A stretch of 64,000 bases of DNA from Thermoanaerobaculia bacterium (GCA_030431255.1 JAUIJL010000002.1:558001-622000); one strand, 5' to 3'; counted from the stretch's first letter, positions 35,101 through 43,388 are shown. Notes: generated by a model not told the origin, from the letters alone. Made by a program: numbers and translations.

Positions 35101-35558
35101 TCCAGGCGGACGATATCCAAGCCAAGACGCTCAACGTGCTCTTCACCGGCAACACCGTGCACGTCACCAATGTGGGCGCCGGCACGACCGGCGATCAAGC
35201 TGTGGTGATCAAAGCGGACGACAACAATTGCACGGTCAACGCCACGGTCCACGGCAACACTATCTTGCAAGGTGCCGGCGGCACCGGAGACTTCGTCTTC
35301 GAATCCGAGCAGGCGTCGACCTATTGTTTGGATTTGAATGCCGCCAACGTCGGTGCCAACGCCAACTCGGCAGCGACCGGTGTCGTCTTGGAGCGGGAAG
35401 CTGCCGCCACCTTCCACGTCGAGGGCATGGGGGCCGGTCCCAACAACAACGCCACGGTTGAGGCATTCCTCGATCCTCGCAACAACAACCACGTCTTGAG
35501 CCCGGTAGGTGACGGCTTCACCAACAATGGTGGCGCGGGCTGTCCGACACCCCCGTGA
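29169..35558 (+). CDS. Giant surface protein: IPTL-like segment, cadherin-like repeats, parallel beta-helix
   Basis: The 2129-residue precursor starts with a signal peptide (LPLFLLVALLVPLASSA). Residues about 20-160 form a small beta domain. At residue 161 the motif IPTLSTLS begins a hydrophobic helix ending in RALRRR, which looks like the IPTL-CTERM sorting signal, and a second hydrophobic segment follows at about 194-216. Residues about 220-280 include DGDPSDWLG. Then come cadherin/VCBS-like repeats (about 285-920, two nearly identical copies at 30252-30866) and a long parallel beta-helix (about 930 to the end) rich in short G/N/D turns. It is probably an adhesin or cell-surface fibre. The ATG at 29169 gives the signal peptide, and AGGAG lies 14 bases upstream. 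The frame is open 19 codons further up. Confidence 0.85.
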   Translation: MLRRSLPLFLLVALLVPLASSAQDADYRVFLDLDNNPSNGCTVITVDGAFDGVEEILTTTVSMDNVTAVTRSTCDEVSGTFGAPTAVVDFPTPWPVGIGTGTDGTDVIETYFPLHTVPTPQAIRLGFDSNDGLGGEDAILTVDGSDTGPDVVVLLGTVLDIPTLSTLSLALLSLLIAAAAWRALRRRPSNAAWTVLIVAGSLVAFTVLAVGVITLDGDPSDWLGAADASALDPFGDAPDTADLRAAFAALDPALTYLYLRLDAARGTLPVAEDDTATVTEDDPATTIDVLANETNPSMLPLTITSIPTPPANGTVVITNAGADLTYEPDPDFCNDGAPTDDFVYELNNDTTATVSVTVDCVDDAPTITAIADQSIAEDGSTGPLAFTIDDVDTPIASLVVTAVSNDQTLIPDGNLTLAGAPTANRTIDAAPAADQNGGPVTITVTVDDGTTAVPETFNVTVTAVDDPPTITAIADQSILEDGTTGALAFTIGDPDTALGSLIVTAVSSDQTLLPDANLTLGGAGANRTVDAAPAADENGGPVTVTVTVDDGTTAVPETFDITVTPVNDEPSFTAGADESVSEDAGAQSVPGWATALDDGDPEVAQILSFNVTNNNNALFSQQPAVNATNGNLTYTAAADANGMATVSVTLMDDGGTLNGGDDTSPTQMLTITVSSVNDRPTHTPGGGTAAFTEGGGAVVVDNGITVADADNANLVSAILTLGILDAGQETLAASTGGTSITAMYNGGTGVLSLTGSDTLANYQTVLRSVTYNNSSAAPNETNRNISCVLNDGTDDSLTANMTVTVTGVNSPPMVTSSTISYAAIGNTLLRVDSADADNHDTALPGRVASSVDLMDAFQKSGASDPDGPSLGFTPKIGEATDQGGLITLDDDGDFFYTPPIGFTGTDTETLVLTDSLASINVTLEITVSDMIWYVEDTIHAKNPAGDTDGRSTDAFETLAAAAGAAGPGHTILVFETDAPLDEGISLQNGQKLYGQRVEEEAISLLPAGLLLEEIADTNARPQIHRTNGVAVTVDASAGNLTNVEIRHLDLQSGDDDAIAVTTGGTTFVDTLLIDENVIGAAANHGIDVNTAHTAGTGSLEIRDNQITSTLNAIDVSHNGTGSLDLAINGNTDLTSSAGNGVNVNEAAGLLTVTSFDGNTVHGDTAGDGFFFNAVTFDGDSSTTAFEQVDANNSTIGSGANPITGSGFLIANAQGDLHFDDLDIDAGASGLIIVGSGEVNVGAGTGFRITTTTGTINAAGGPGLSMDPLTAAVTLASLTSSGSATNGIFLSDVAGTVNIQSGSITTSTTQAVLVDQDTVTNPLNFTYSGTITNTSNRLIHVDGYPAGTMTFNGSSLSDSGAAGNTGTGILLNGVGGTVNISATSTTLTQSDAMGISITGNSSGTINIDNTTVTDAALTAISLSDGADGLSGTFDFDNVDVNHATNGQLMMLIQGVNTGGSVDFDAASALSATDGTGIVISSNAGSASINLNGPVDLGTAGSRISDGTAFNMFNNSAGTDVNVPDLDVFTSGQTAVNGSGMGTLDIDALSINTVSNGRGLDLDGIISLVDVDSITCSHNSACVDLTSLAASSLTTFTGMALTCSGGTCFNANAARTVEATGTTSDIDATNAVGVNLTNTTIGNNDFTLRSVDASSAASGIILSGTGTTGGFNILGDGSNTTQGGNATGGLIQNTTGTAILINQSHELNLARVRILTPGGNGILADQLSGEGSIAHSTVEDVDAVNTSGLFIRNNNLNLNAGTGFLVTNSIFRNATSGQVMHLAEASGTSQLVLVVENSLYTDLVPDAYQHSAGIVPGDTATIDTTFRNNTISDARAVTGSSVLNLGKAHSASSSFLIEGNTIRNVGIPGVNGGVINIAAVADNVGGTISGTIRGNRIENVQGRRRGINIVPEPATGSVTSVDVTIDDNDINDMTNGIGIFVDIRENTPLTNLRVTDNRIGTGNFGTTPGNMGGTRDGVFIQADDIQAKTLNVLFTGNTVHVTNVGAGTTGDQAVVIKADDNNCTVNATVHGNTILQGAGGTGDFVFESEQASTYCLDLNAANVGANANSAATGVVLEREAAATFHVEGMGAGPNNNATVEAFLDPRNNNHVLSPVGDGFTNNGGAGCPTPP
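30252..30866 (+). repeat. Tandem pair of ~103-codon cadherin-like repeats
   Basis: Units 30252-30560 and 30561-30866 encode nearly identical domains (both contain PTITAIADQSI and VDDGTTAVPETF). The DNA is also very similar, so the duplication is recent or maintained by gene conversion. Confidence 0.85.
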
Positions 35559-35640
35559 CCGGCTTGCCGCAGGCTCAAACGATTTAAGGCATGAAAGAAA
35601 CCGTCGACCTCGGGTCGATCTAACATCGGAGGACCGAAAG

Positions 35641-36159
35641 ATGTCAGAACCGTTCCTCGCCGAAGTCCGTATCGTGGCCTTCAACTTCGCGCCACGGGGC
35701 TGGGCTTTTTGCGACGGGCAAATCCTGCCCATCAATCAAAACCAATCCCTCTACTCCTTGTTGGGTACGACCTACGGCGGAGACGGGCGCACTTCATTCG
35801 CGCTTCCCGATTTGCGAGGCCGCACCCCCATCCACGTGGGCCAGTCCAACGGTGGGCAACGCCACACCGAAGGGCAGAAGAGCGGTGAGGAAACCCACAC
35901 CTTGGCCGCCAACGAGATGCCCCAACACGATCACGTGCTGCAGGTGACCAACACCATCGGCAATACCGATCAAATCGGCGGCCATGTGCCGGCCCAGGCT
36001 TTGGGAGCAACGGTCTACGGTGATTTCGGCACGCCGACCGCCATGGCGACCGGCACGGTGACGAATGTCGGCGGCAGCCAAGCCCACGAGAACATGCAGC
36101 CCTATTTGGCGATCAACTTTTGCATCGCCCTCCAAGGTCTATTCCCATCCCGCAACTGA
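35641..36159 (+). CDS. Phage tail collar-domain protein (MdpB-like), copy 1
   Basis: This 172-residue protein has the tail-collar (microcystin-dependent-protein-like) signature FAPRGWAFCDGQILPINQNQ, LLGTTYGGDGRTSFALPDLRGR and a C-terminal LAINFCIALQG. Tail-collar proteins form trimeric fibre tips in phages and also occur as stand-alone chromosomal genes of unknown role. GGAGG precedes the ATG at 35641. It is 82 bp after the giant gene and the first of three tandem paralogues, all 172 residues long with 12-bp gaps. No phage structural gene is nearby. Confidence 0.9.
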   Translation: MSEPFLAEVRIVAFNFAPRGWAFCDGQILPINQNQSLYSLLGTTYGGDGRTSFALPDLRGRTPIHVGQSNGGQRHTEGQKSGEETHTLAANEMPQHDHVLQVTNTIGNTDQIGGHVPAQALGATVYGDFGTPTAMATGTVTNVGGSQAHENMQPYLAINFCIALQGLFPSRN

Positions 36160-36171
36160 GGAGATTCTTCG

Positions 36172-36690
36172 ATGTCTGAACCATTTGTCGGTGAAGTTCG
36201 CATGTTCGCGGGGAATTTCGCGCCTAGGGGCTGGGCCTTCTGTGACGGGCAGTTGCTCGCCGTATCGCAAAACGATGCCCTTTTCTCCCTGCTAGGGACG
36301 ATTTACGGCGGCGACGGCCGAACTACTTTCGGCTTGCCGGACTTGCGAGGTCGTATTCCGATCCACGCCGGCACCGGCCCTGGTCTCTCCCCGCGACGGC
36401 TCGGCGCCAAAGGAGGCGCGGAGAACGTTACCCTGACCGTCAACCAGATGCCGAGCCATGGGCATCCCATGCAGGCGGTCAACGGCGCCGCCAACAGCCA
36501 GCAGCCCGGAGATAAAGGTCCGGCATCGGCTCTCGGTGTCGACGCCTGGGCCGAAGAACCCGATCCTGTGAATTTCAGCAGCCAGTCGATTACCAATGTC
36601 GGCGGCAGCCGCTCCCACACCAATCTCATGCCCTTCCTCTGCGTCAACTTCATCATCGCCCTTTTCGGCATTTACCCGTCTCGACACTAG
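36172..36690 (+). CDS. Phage tail collar-domain protein (MdpB-like), copy 2
   Basis: Second member of the trio, 172 residues, with FAPRGWAFCDGQLLAVSQND, LLGTIYGGDGRTTFGLPDLRGR, QMPSHGHPM and a C-terminal FIIALFGIYPSRH. It shares the extended GPGLSPRRLGAKGG segment with copy 3, which copy 1 lacks, so copies 2 and 3 are closer relatives. GAGGAG lies before the ATG. It probably assembles with its paralogues, but this is inferred only from adjacency. Confidence 0.9.
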   Translation: MSEPFVGEVRMFAGNFAPRGWAFCDGQLLAVSQNDALFSLLGTIYGGDGRTTFGLPDLRGRIPIHAGTGPGLSPRRLGAKGGAENVTLTVNQMPSHGHPMQAVNGAANSQQPGDKGPASALGVDAWAEEPDPVNFSSQSITNVGGSRSHTNLMPFLCVNFIIALFGIYPSRH

Positions 36691-36702
36691 GGAGCAGATC
36701 CG

Positions 36703-37221
36703 ATGTCAGAGCCATTCATCGCTGAAATCCGAATTTTCGCCGGCAACTTCGCTCCCAGAAGCTGGGCTTTCTGCAACGGCCAGCTTCTGCCTGTGTCACA
36801 GAATACGGCCCTCTTCTCTCTCATCGGCACGACCTACGGGGGCGACGGGCGCACGACGACCGCCCTTCCCAACTTAGAAGGTCGAGCGCCCATGCATCCC
36901 GGTCGTGGCCCCGGCTTGACCTCTAGACGCCTCGGCCAAAGAGGCGGCGTCGAGACGGTCACCCTGTCCGAAGCCCAGATGCCGAATCACACCCACACGC
37001 TGATGGGCTCCGGTGAAGACGGCAACTCGCAGAACCCGGGTGGCAATCACTTCGGAGCGGGGACCAACATGTACCACACGCCAAACGGCGTTAGTCTTGT
37101 CCCCGCGGCAACGCAGACCCTGCCGAGCTCCGGCGGCAGCCAGGCCCACAACAATCTGCAGCCCTTCCTCGTCATGAATTTCATCATCGCGTTGCAGGGG
37201 CTGTATCCGTCGCGCAGCTGA
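36703..37221 (+). CDS. Phage tail collar-domain protein (MdpB-like), copy 3
   Basis: Third member, 172 residues, with FAPRSWAFCNGQLLPVSQNT, LIGTTYGGDGRTTTALPNLEGR, GPGLTSRRLGQRGG and a His-rich QMPNHTHTL. The usual LPDLRGR is LPNLEGR here and CDG is CNG, so it has diverged somewhat. AGGGAG precedes the ATG. A strong terminator follows at 37240, so the trio ends a transcript that may begin at the giant surface-protein gene. Confidence 0.9.
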   Translation: MSEPFIAEIRIFAGNFAPRSWAFCNGQLLPVSQNTALFSLIGTTYGGDGRTTTALPNLEGRAPMHPGRGPGLTSRRLGQRGGVETVTLSEAQMPNHTHTLMGSGEDGNSQNPGGNHFGAGTNMYHTPNGVSLVPAATQTLPSSGGSQAHNNLQPFLVMNFIIALQGLYPSRS

Positions 37222-37239
37222 CGCCCCTCGGCACAGTGA

Positions 37240-37271
37240 AACCGCACCGCTGGGGAGCGGTGCGGTTTTTG
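37240..37271 (+). terminator. Rho-independent terminator after the collar trio
   Basis: A perfect 12-bp stem (37240-37251 with 37256-37267) with a GGGG loop is followed by five T residues. It separates the collar genes from the acetyltransferase gene. Confidence 0.9.
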
Positions 37272-37293
37272 TTTCCGCCCCCGAAAGATCACC

Positions 37294-37791
37294 ATGTTGC
37301 AGCAAACCACCCTCCGACCCATCCAGGACGACGAATGGGAATTCGTCTACCGGGTCTACGCCTCCACTCGCGCCGATGAAATGGCCCAGGTGCCTTGGTC
37401 CGACGCCGAGAAAGAGAATTTTCTTCGTTTCCAATTTCACGCCCAAAAAACCTACTACGACGAGCACTTCGCCGACGCCGAATTTTCGATCATCGAGCAT
37501 GAGGGCAAACCCGTCGGCAGGCTTTACATCGATCGCCGCGCGGATGAGATCCGACTGGTAGACATCGCCCTTCTCCCGGAAACCCGAGGGCGAGGCATCG
37601 GCGGCGCTCTGATGGCCGACATCCTCGCCGAAGGAGAGCGCAAAGGCCTGCTGGTGCGCATTCACGTGGAGCACAACAATCCGGCCATGCGCTTGTACCG
37701 CCGACTTGGATTCGAAAAGATCGAAGAGCAAGGCGTGTATTGGCTCATGGAATGGACCCCCATGAGCCTGCAAGCCACCACCGATTCCTGA
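37294..37791 (+). CDS. GNAT family N-acetyltransferase
   Basis: The 165-residue protein has the acetyl-CoA-binding motif A (LVDIALLPETRGRGIGGALM) and motif B around HVEHNNPAMRLYRRLGFEKIEE, typical of the GNAT fold. The substrate is unknown. It starts 23 bp after the terminator and is followed by the DUF6916 gene. Its position next to collar and surface-protein genes suggests it may acetylate one of those products, but that is only an inference. Confidence 0.88.
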   Translation: MLQQTTLRPIQDDEWEFVYRVYASTRADEMAQVPWSDAEKENFLRFQFHAQKTYYDEHFADAEFSIIEHEGKPVGRLYIDRRADEIRLVDIALLPETRGRGIGGALMADILAEGERKGLLVRIHVEHNNPAMRLYRRLGFEKIEEQGVYWLMEWTPMSLQATTDS

Positions 37792-37822
37792 CCTTTCTCG
37801 ACTGTTTTAGGATACGCATTCC

Positions 37823-38143
37823 ATGAGCGACTCGCCCGCCCCCGGCACCCTCTCTGTCGGCACGTTCAAACCTTGCCAAGGCCAAACCTTCAGCCTCAAG
37901 GCCGAGGACCGCACCATCGAGCTTCTGCTGAGCTCCGTCAGCTCCCTCAAAGGTGATACGCCTCGGGAAGACAAGAACCCGTTTTCTTTGCTTTTCCACG
38001 GCCCGCCGGACGCCTACTTCGAGCAACAAACCGTGGTGCTCCACAACGAGACCCTCGGCGAGCTCGCCCTCTTCTTGGTACCCCTCGGGCCGGACCCCGA
38101 CGACGAGGGTCGGCGCATGCTTTACGAAGCAATCTTTACCTGA
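37823..38143 (+). CDS. DUF6916 family protein
   Basis: This small acidic 106-residue protein has strands FKPCQGQTFSLKAEDRTIELLL and a C-terminal ALFLVPLGPDPDDEGRRMLYEAIF, as in DUF6916 proteins, which often accompany tail-collar/MdpB-like genes. It has no signal peptide. I recognise the family from this pattern but its function is not established. It lies 31 bp after the GNAT gene. Confidence 0.7.
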   Translation: MSDSPAPGTLSVGTFKPCQGQTFSLKAEDRTIELLLSSVSSLKGDTPREDKNPFSLLFHGPPDAYFEQQTVVLHNETLGELALFLVPLGPDPDDEGRRMLYEAIFT

Positions 38144-38395
38144 TCCTCTTCACGCCTCCCCTTAAAATCTCTACCTTTTCTCTATACGCCCCTCAGGCCC
38201 CGAGGGGCTGTTCCCCGACCTGCCGACCGGATGGTATGCTGATTGCAGATACAGCTGCCAAAGACCGCGAGTCGACTCAACCGGTAACGACGCGGCAAGG
38301 GCTGATCAGGCACTTAACTTCTTCTATTCTCTGGTCTGGATTCGCCCTCGACCGGGCTCGGAGCGAGCCCCAATCGGGTAGCTGTGGGGGAAGAA

Positions 38396-41300
38396 ATGGA
38401 TGCCATGGAAAAATTCCCAGGGTTGAGATGCGCTAGGGGTTGGGGAATCGCCTTCACCCTCGGATTGCTCTCCCCGGTTTCCCCGGCCTTCGCCGGAGGC
38501 ACCCCCGCCACCGGCACGGTCGCCGATCAGGTGGTGATGATCACCGGCTCCGAATCCAAAACTGAAGACGGTGACTTTCTAACCGCCAACGACGGCCTCG
38601 ATTCCTTCCACAGCTTTTTCATCGAGGTTCCGGTCGGCGCTACCTCCCTAGAAGTGGACCTCTGGGACATGGACGTCTTGCTCGGCATCGACGACGGCAC
38701 CAACACCGAGCAGGTGGCCGAACGGGATCGAATTCGCCGGTATGAGCTCCATCTCGCAGACCCTGTCGGAAATTTCAACGACCACGTCGGCGCCTCCGTC
38801 GCCAAATACCAGCTCTTCGATCCCGATGGAAACGCTGTCGTCACCAAAAATATTTTCGGCAGCCACTTCGCCCCGGGAAATGCCGATGGAGCCTGGCTCA
38901 ACTTCTACGACAGCGACTTGGCCGATACCTCGTCCGGTGACCAATTCCTGGATCAATTCGGCACCGCCTCCTATTCCAACAACGATGGTACGGTGAATTT
39001 TGCCGGGGATTGGGTCGAAGACGAGCAAGCTGGTGTTCGAGCCTGCAATACGGGCGCTGGGGCCGGAGCCGGATTGGTACGCATCGCCAGCGGTCAGCTG
39101 CGCGTCACGGACGATTGTGACTTCAGCCCGGACATGGGCCGAGAGCCCAGCGTGCGGCGAGAGCTCGATCTCTCCAGCTATACGTCGGCCGTCCTCTCAT
39201 TTGATTGGTCCGTCCTCGGGGGCATGGAGAAGAGCGACGCCATTGTGCTCGAGCTGTCGTCGGATGGCGGTACCAGCTGGACCATCGTCGACGGGTTCAC
39301 AGCTTACCCTGGAGTCGCCTCAGGCTCCCGCTCCTATGACATCTCCGACTTCATCGCCGTAAATACCCAGATTCGATTCCGGGTCGAAAACCTCTTCGCC
39401 GGCGTGAACAACGAGGTCCTGCTCATCGACAACTTCTCGATTCGCGCAACCGCCAATGCCGCGGCAGCCCCTCAGGCAGGCCATTGGGAGCTGCGGATCG
39501 ACATGTCCACCGGCGCCAACGACGCCGGCTCCGGTTTCAACGGCGATGAAACCAATGCTTTTGGTCTTCGCGCCCACGACGGCGACGAAACCTCCGGTGG
39601 CACGGAATACAACGTCTACACCTATCACTTCACCGCCGGCATCAATCCCAACGACTCCGGCCGTGACTACACCCTCTACCCTCTGATTGCTTCCGGCTGC
39701 GACTTCGACGTCAACGATTTCGATTGGGACGCGGACCTTGCCTCGAACACGGATCCGGATCCCGACCTGGACCCGCCCTTCGGCTCCCTGACGGTGACCT
39801 CGCCGGATACGACCTTCAGCAGCGGTAGCACCCTCTCCGCCAACGACACCTGGGAAGGCACCACGGCCACGGGTTTCACCTCCGACGAGGAGGTGGATCA
39901 ATACGGCATCTGGACCATGGACGGACGGGTCGAGGACCCGGTCGACGGCAACTACGCGCCCATCTACGTCGGCACCTATGAAGACGCCGATCTCGTTCCG
40001 GCGACCATCCCCGACCCGGAAAGCTTTCGCATCTACCTGCCGACCGACGGCGGTGGCGCTCCGGTCAAGCCCTACATGACCCAGCGTTTGACCGTCTTCA
40101 CCACCCAACCGTCCGGCGGATCCAATCCGCCGAATACCGGCGAGACCACCCGCTACGCCGTGTCGGTGGTGATCTGGAATCCGGACGGCTCTTCCGGTGA
40201 CATCACCTTCGATCTCACCCGTCTGGTGACCGCGCGCCTTCCCGGCGGCGACGTGACCTACCAGGGCATCGGCTTCTTGACCCAGGGCACGGTGGTCTCC
40301 CAGCCCACGGTCGGTTCCAACACCGCCGGTGACCTCACCTGGAATCCGGGCACTGTGTCGGCCGGCACCGGCGGTAACGACGAAACCGCCACCCTGGTCT
40401 ATGTGATCGACGTCACCGGGCCGGCGACCCCTTATACCGTGCAAGTGAACGGGGCCCCGGGCAGCGGCAACGGGACCCGGGCCACCTGGCTCGATGAAAC
40501 CGGTGACGAGGACTTCTCCACCGGCGAGCTCTGCCAGATGCAGCTGGTCAACACCACCGCGACGCCGGTGGTGGTGGAATCCGCGGAGCTGGTGGAGCGC
40601 GACGGCCGAGCTCTGCTGCATTGGACCACCGCCAGCGAGGCCGGCACCCGCGGCTTCGACGTCTTCCGAATGGAAGATGGAAATCGGGCGGTCAAAGTGA
40701 ACGACAGCTTGATCAACGCCTGGATCGGCCATGTGCCGGGCGGCTCCTATCAGCTGGAGGATCCCGACGCGCGCCTCGACGGTCCGTCCACCTATTGGAT
40801 CGTCGAAATCGACAGCCGGGGCCGTCGCAATCCCTACGGTCCATTCGAGGTCGAGCCCCAGACCCGAGCCGACCTACCGAGCGTCGGCCCCCGGGTGCTC
40901 GACGCCGCCTACGCCCGGAGGTCCGCCAAGGCCGCCGCCGACCGAGCCGCGAAGGTCGCCGCGACGACCGGCGCTCTCGACTCGAGGGCTGGATCGATCT
41001 CACGGGTCAAGATCCGGGTCGACCAAGAGGGCATGCAGCAGGTCACCGCGAACCAGCTCGCGGCGGCCTTCGGGCTACCCGTCGAGGATATGCGCGCCGC
41101 CATCGAGAGCCATCAGCTGCGCCTCACCCTCCATGGCGAGTCGATCGCTTGGCTGCCCCTCGGCAATCAGGCGTTGCTGTTCTACGGGCAGCCCATCGAC
41201 ACCCCGTACACCGACCAGCAGGTCTATTGGCTGGACCAGCAACGGGGCCGGGTGATGGGTCGCGCGTTCGTCCGTAATGTGCCTCCCGATTGGAGCGGTG

Positions 41301-43090
41301 AGACCTTCCGCGACCGCATCTGGATCGAAGAGAACCTTCGACCCGTGGTCATCCTCGACCTGGATCCCGAAAGCGACACCTGGTTCTGGGATTTCGTCCG
41401 CCCCGGAGGATCCAGCGCGGTCGCCGACTTCAGCGCCACCATCCCCTCGGTGGTAACGCAGCCCGATCAAGACCCAGAGGTCACCGTCCACTTGCAGGGC
41501 GGCGCCGAGGGCGACCACGAAGTGGCCGTTTCTTGGAACGACCAATGGCTCGGCCATGTGGAGCTCAGCGGCTCCGACACCCAGGTGGCGACCTTCGAGC
41601 TGCCGGTCGGTGCCTTGGTCGACGGTGAGAACACTTTGGAGCTGGAGGCGCTGCAGGGAGATTTGGTCTTCTTGGAAGGCTTTGAGCTCGCCTACGATCG
41701 CAAAACCCGGGCCGCCGGTGAAGCGCTCGCCTTGCAGACCGAAGAGTCCGGTGTGGCCACGGTCTCAGGATTCTCGGATCCCGACATCCGGGTCTTCGAC
41801 ATCACCGTGCCCGCCGTTCCACGATTCCTCCGCGGCGCAACGGTATTGGCCGAAGGGGCGGAGCATCGCGTGGTCTTCCCCACCACCACAGGGCGTGGAG
41901 GTCCCAAGACCTACCTCGCCGTGTCCGGCTCCGGAGCCTTCTCCCCCACCTTGGAGCCCGACCACCCATCCGAGCTGACTCTCGATCATCCCGGAGTCGA
42001 CTACCTGGTGATCAGCGCGCAACCGCTGGCCGCCGCGGCCCAAACCCTGGTGGACTATCGTCAATCCCTCGGTTTGGAATCCATGTTGGTCTCGCTCGAA
42101 GACATCTACGACGAATTCGCCGAGGGCCGCAGGGATCCCACAGCCATTCGAGATTTCCTGACCCATGTCTGGACCGAATGGACGGAGCCTCCTCACCTGG
42201 TTGCTTTGGCGGGCCACGGCACCTACGACTTCCGTGACCATTGGGAATTGGGCGACAACCTTCTGCCGCCCCTTCTCGGCCAACGGCCCGGCAGCCTCTT
42301 CCCCAGCGATGCGCTCTTCGGAGATGTGGTCGGCGACGACGGCATCCCCGAGCTGGTGATCGGCAGAATTCCGGCCTTGAGCCCCCAAGAGCTGACAAAT
42401 TACGTCACCAAGCTACAGGCCTACGAAAGTCTCAGCGACACCAGCTGGGATCATCGAATCCTCGCCCTAGCGGACCATGTCGACGGCGCTGGTGACTTCG
42501 CCGCCGACAGCCGCCACCTGCAAAGCTTGTTGGGCTTCGGATTTGAGGCCGCTGAGGTGCACCTGGACGATCAAGCCGATCTCGCGACCGCCCGCCAAGA
42601 GCTTTTCGACCAGCTCGACGCCGGTGCCGCGCTGATCCACTACGAAGGTCATGGCGGCGTCGACAGGCTTTCCAGCGGCGGCTTGCTGTTGTCGTCGGAT
42701 CTGCCGGGGCTCGGCAACGCGGGTCAAGGTCATCTTTTGACGGCCGGCACCTGCAATATTGGCTTGCATGCATTTCCGGGCTTAGACTCCCTCGCGGAGC
42801 GATGGGTGCTGGAATCGGATCGTGGAGCGATTGCGGCCCTGGCGCCGGCTTGGTTGATCGACAACAGCCAAGCTCGCCGGGTGATCGATCGCCTCTTCCG
42901 GGAGCTCTTCTTGCAGGAGCAACTCGTTTTGGGGGAGGCGATTCGTTCCGCCTTCGCCAATGCGGCCGCCAACGGCACGGCGGCCCATGTCTTGCATTCT
43001 TATCAATTGGTGGGCGACCCGGCCGCGGTCTTGCAGCTGCGTCCGCAGCCACCCCCACCAGGTTGCAGTGTGGATTGCGGCAATGGTTGA
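38396..43090 (+). CDS. Giant exported C25 (gingipain-like) cysteine protease, copy A
   Basis: This 1564-residue precursor has a signal peptide ending in SPAFA before GGTPATGTV. Several beta-sandwich domains follow (a jelly-roll with an IDNFSIRA strand, a GCDFDVNDFDWD motif and a DUF11-like domain at about 600-690) and then an FN3-like segment with LLHWTTASEAGTRGFDVFRME. The last 400 residues are a caspase-like C25 domain with the dyad H1419 (YEGHGGVD) and C1453 (AGTCNIG), 34 residues apart, compared with 33 in RgpB. The chain ends in CSVDCGNG, with no recognisable type IX secretion domain. The start is uncertain among GTG 38384, ATG 38396 and ATG 38405, and GGGGGAAG favours the ATGs. Precursor gene 1 follows in the same frame 51 bp later. 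Confidence 0.88.
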   Translation: MDAMEKFPGLRCARGWGIAFTLGLLSPVSPAFAGGTPATGTVADQVVMITGSESKTEDGDFLTANDGLDSFHSFFIEVPVGATSLEVDLWDMDVLLGIDDGTNTEQVAERDRIRRYELHLADPVGNFNDHVGASVAKYQLFDPDGNAVVTKNIFGSHFAPGNADGAWLNFYDSDLADTSSGDQFLDQFGTASYSNNDGTVNFAGDWVEDEQAGVRACNTGAGAGAGLVRIASGQLRVTDDCDFSPDMGREPSVRRELDLSSYTSAVLSFDWSVLGGMEKSDAIVLELSSDGGTSWTIVDGFTAYPGVASGSRSYDISDFIAVNTQIRFRVENLFAGVNNEVLLIDNFSIRATANAAAAPQAGHWELRIDMSTGANDAGSGFNGDETNAFGLRAHDGDETSGGTEYNVYTYHFTAGINPNDSGRDYTLYPLIASGCDFDVNDFDWDADLASNTDPDPDLDPPFGSLTVTSPDTTFSSGSTLSANDTWEGTTATGFTSDEEVDQYGIWTMDGRVEDPVDGNYAPIYVGTYEDADLVPATIPDPESFRIYLPTDGGGAPVKPYMTQRLTVFTTQPSGGSNPPNTGETTRYAVSVVIWNPDGSSGDITFDLTRLVTARLPGGDVTYQGIGFLTQGTVVSQPTVGSNTAGDLTWNPGTVSAGTGGNDETATLVYVIDVTGPATPYTVQVNGAPGSGNGTRATWLDETGDEDFSTGELCQMQLVNTTATPVVVESAELVERDGRALLHWTTASEAGTRGFDVFRMEDGNRAVKVNDSLINAWIGHVPGGSYQLEDPDARLDGPSTYWIVEIDSRGRRNPYGPFEVEPQTRADLPSVGPRVLDAAYARRSAKAAADRAAKVAATTGALDSRAGSISRVKIRVDQEGMQQVTANQLAAAFGLPVEDMRAAIESHQLRLTLHGESIAWLPLGNQALLFYGQPIDTPYTDQQVYWLDQQRGRVMGRAFVRNVPPDWSGETFRDRIWIEENLRPVVILDLDPESDTWFWDFVRPGGSSAVADFSATIPSVVTQPDQDPEVTVHLQGGAEGDHEVAVSWNDQWLGHVELSGSDTQVATFELPVGALVDGENTLELEALQGDLVFLEGFELAYDRKTRAAGEALALQTEESGVATVSGFSDPDIRVFDITVPAVPRFLRGATVLAEGAEHRVVFPTTTGRGGPKTYLAVSGSGAFSPTLEPDHPSELTLDHPGVDYLVISAQPLAAAAQTLVDYRQSLGLESMLVSLEDIYDEFAEGRRDPTAIRDFLTHVWTEWTEPPHLVALAGHGTYDFRDHWELGDNLLPPLLGQRPGSLFPSDALFGDVVGDDGIPELVIGRIPALSPQELTNYVTKLQAYESLSDTSWDHRILALADHVDGAGDFAADSRHLQSLLGFGFEAAEVHLDDQADLATARQELFDQLDAGAALIHYEGHGGVDRLSSGGLLLSSDLPGLGNAGQGHLLTAGTCNIGLHAFPGLDSLAERWVLESDRGAIAALAPAWLIDNSQARRVIDRLFRELFLQEQLVLGEAIRSAFANAAANGTAAHVLHSYQLVGDPAAVLQLRPQPPPPGCSVDCGNG

Positions 43091-43141
43091 TCAAAATGGA
43101 ATGTTTACGGTGGATATTCGAACCCACAGGAGACCCAAAGG

Positions 43142-43318
43142 GTGTACATAAAGAAATCTGAAAGAGCCGCGGAAAGCCCTACCCCACCCGCTTTCGCCGG
43201 CCGTCGAAGCTACGAACGGCCGCAAATCATTCATCGGGAGTCCCTGGAGGCCATGGCGGCCGATTGCTCGTTCCCCGGAGGCAAAGGAGACCCGACTTGC
43301 ACGGTCGGCTTCTCGTGA
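43142..43318 (+). CDS. Putative RiPP precursor peptide 1
   Basis: This 58-residue peptide starts at a GTG with AGGAGA about ten bases upstream. The C-terminal region reads RPQIIHRESLEAMAAD and then CSFPGGKGDPTCTVGFS. It is the paralogue of the peptide at 48251, with 23 of the last 38 residues identical, and both share DCxxPGGKxDxxCxxGFS at the extreme C terminus. The Arg-rich, hydrophilic N-terminal part looks like a leader. The order RPxIxxREpLEAMAxDC resembles leader-to-core junctions of other radical-SAM peptides. No signal peptide is present. It lies between the two C25 protease genes and upstream of the PqqD/radical SAM genes. Confidence 0.82.
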   Translation: MYIKKSERAAESPTPPAFAGRRSYERPQIIHRESLEAMAADCSFPGGKGDPTCTVGFS

Positions 43319-43388
43319 TCTCTCGCTGCCAGTGAATCTATCTCCTGATCCTACTTCTCTTGATTCGACCGGCCAGATGGAGCTCGTC

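Noticed and set aside
35641-37221. Prophage remnant
   Set aside because: Only collar-domain genes are present, without capsid, terminase, tail tube, integrase or lysis genes and without att-like repeats.
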